A stretch of 16,584 nt of DNA from Parabacteroides sp. (GTDB lineage: Bacteria > Bacteroidota > Bacteroidia > Bacteroidales > Tannerellaceae): positions 1 to 16,584 of the forward strand of contig JAHHQS010000085.1 of assembly GCA_020026285.1 (NCBI GenBank). Reading direction: 5' to 3'. This document shows positions 16,452-16,584 of this stretch, piece by piece. The translations under genes were made by a program, and so were the position numbers. How positions within the stretch are numbered: position 1 is the first letter of the stretch; every line of letters begins with the position of its first letter. The notes beneath the pieces are model-generated. The model saw nothing but the letters and a program-made list of their open reading frames with translations, ran no database searches and was not told the origin of the DNA.

Positions 16452-16459
16452 CAAATATA
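16452..16459 (-). promoter_or_regulatory. Candidate Bacteroidales -7 promoter element for the operon
   Basis: TATATTTG on the minus strand matches the TAnnTTTG -7 consensus of Bacteroidales primary promoters. No TTTG lies at the usual -33 spacing; the nearest is only 8 nt away, so the promoter may need help or be weak. A second TATATTTG occurs at 16576-16583 at the window edge. The rest of 16460-16584 shows no gene. Confidence 0.35.
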
Positions 16460-16584
16460 CATATCAGCAAAGATTAGATATCACGCTTTATGTGAAAACA
16501 TGTTAAGAATGCTTTTAAACATATTTTTCTTCTCAAGCTATAACAAACAAATCACTAATAGCTAAAGTAACATCTCAAATATAC

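Overview
The window reads as chromosomal DNA from a Bacteroidota bacterium, most likely the order Bacteroidales. Support: AT-rich DNA with almost no Shine-Dalgarno sites, a TAnnTTTG-type promoter element ahead of the first gene, lipoproteins with short leaders, and a fused ResB-CcsA (system II) cytochrome c maturation protein of the type common in that phylum. No rRNA, tRNA, CRISPR array, insertion sequence or phage gene is visible. Genus cannot be assigned from this sequence alone.

All twelve recognised genes lie on the minus strand, so transcription runs from right to left. From the right: an IclR-family regulator (15615-16424) with a 15-bp palindrome just upstream; a YVTN beta-propeller fused to a MauG-type di-heme cytochrome c (13802-15583); a cytoplasmic chorismatase-like protein (12698-13792); a lipidated cupin resembling D-lyxose isomerase (11961-12668); and a 1331-residue exported protein combining a carbohydrate-binding-like NPCBM region, a hydrazine-synthase-alpha-like (HzsA-like) propeller with two c-type heme sites, and a C-terminal SUMF1 domain (7935-11930). 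A 13-bp stem-loop follows. The next block is ccsBA (5406-7850), a small VOC protein (5054-5398), dhaK (4016-5032), dhaL (3399-4010) and an LsrF-like class I aldolase/thiolase (2485-3357). A second hairpin, with a possible competing fold, precedes the last two genes: a beta-propeller lipoprotein (1505-2392) and a DUF418 membrane protein (272-1459). A strong intrinsic terminator at 210-252 closes the unit.

Most gaps between genes are 5-45 bp. The two larger ones (84 and 92 bp) each hold a hairpin, so this looks like one long operon or two to three coupled units. Working model (inference): the exported proteins bind and oxidise or isomerise a carbohydrate-like compound outside the cytoplasmic membrane. 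CcsBA supplies heme attachment for the two di-heme proteins. The product is then handled in the cytoplasm by a DhaK/DhaL kinase, a VOC enzyme and an LsrF-like carbon-carbon cleaving enzyme, with the chorismatase-like enzyme in an unknown extra step. The kinase plus LsrF pairing recalls breakdown of the dihydroxy-diketone autoinducer AI-2, but LsrK, LsrG, LsrR and any transporter are absent. The substrate is not known from sequence, and this combination is the main novelty candidate in the window.
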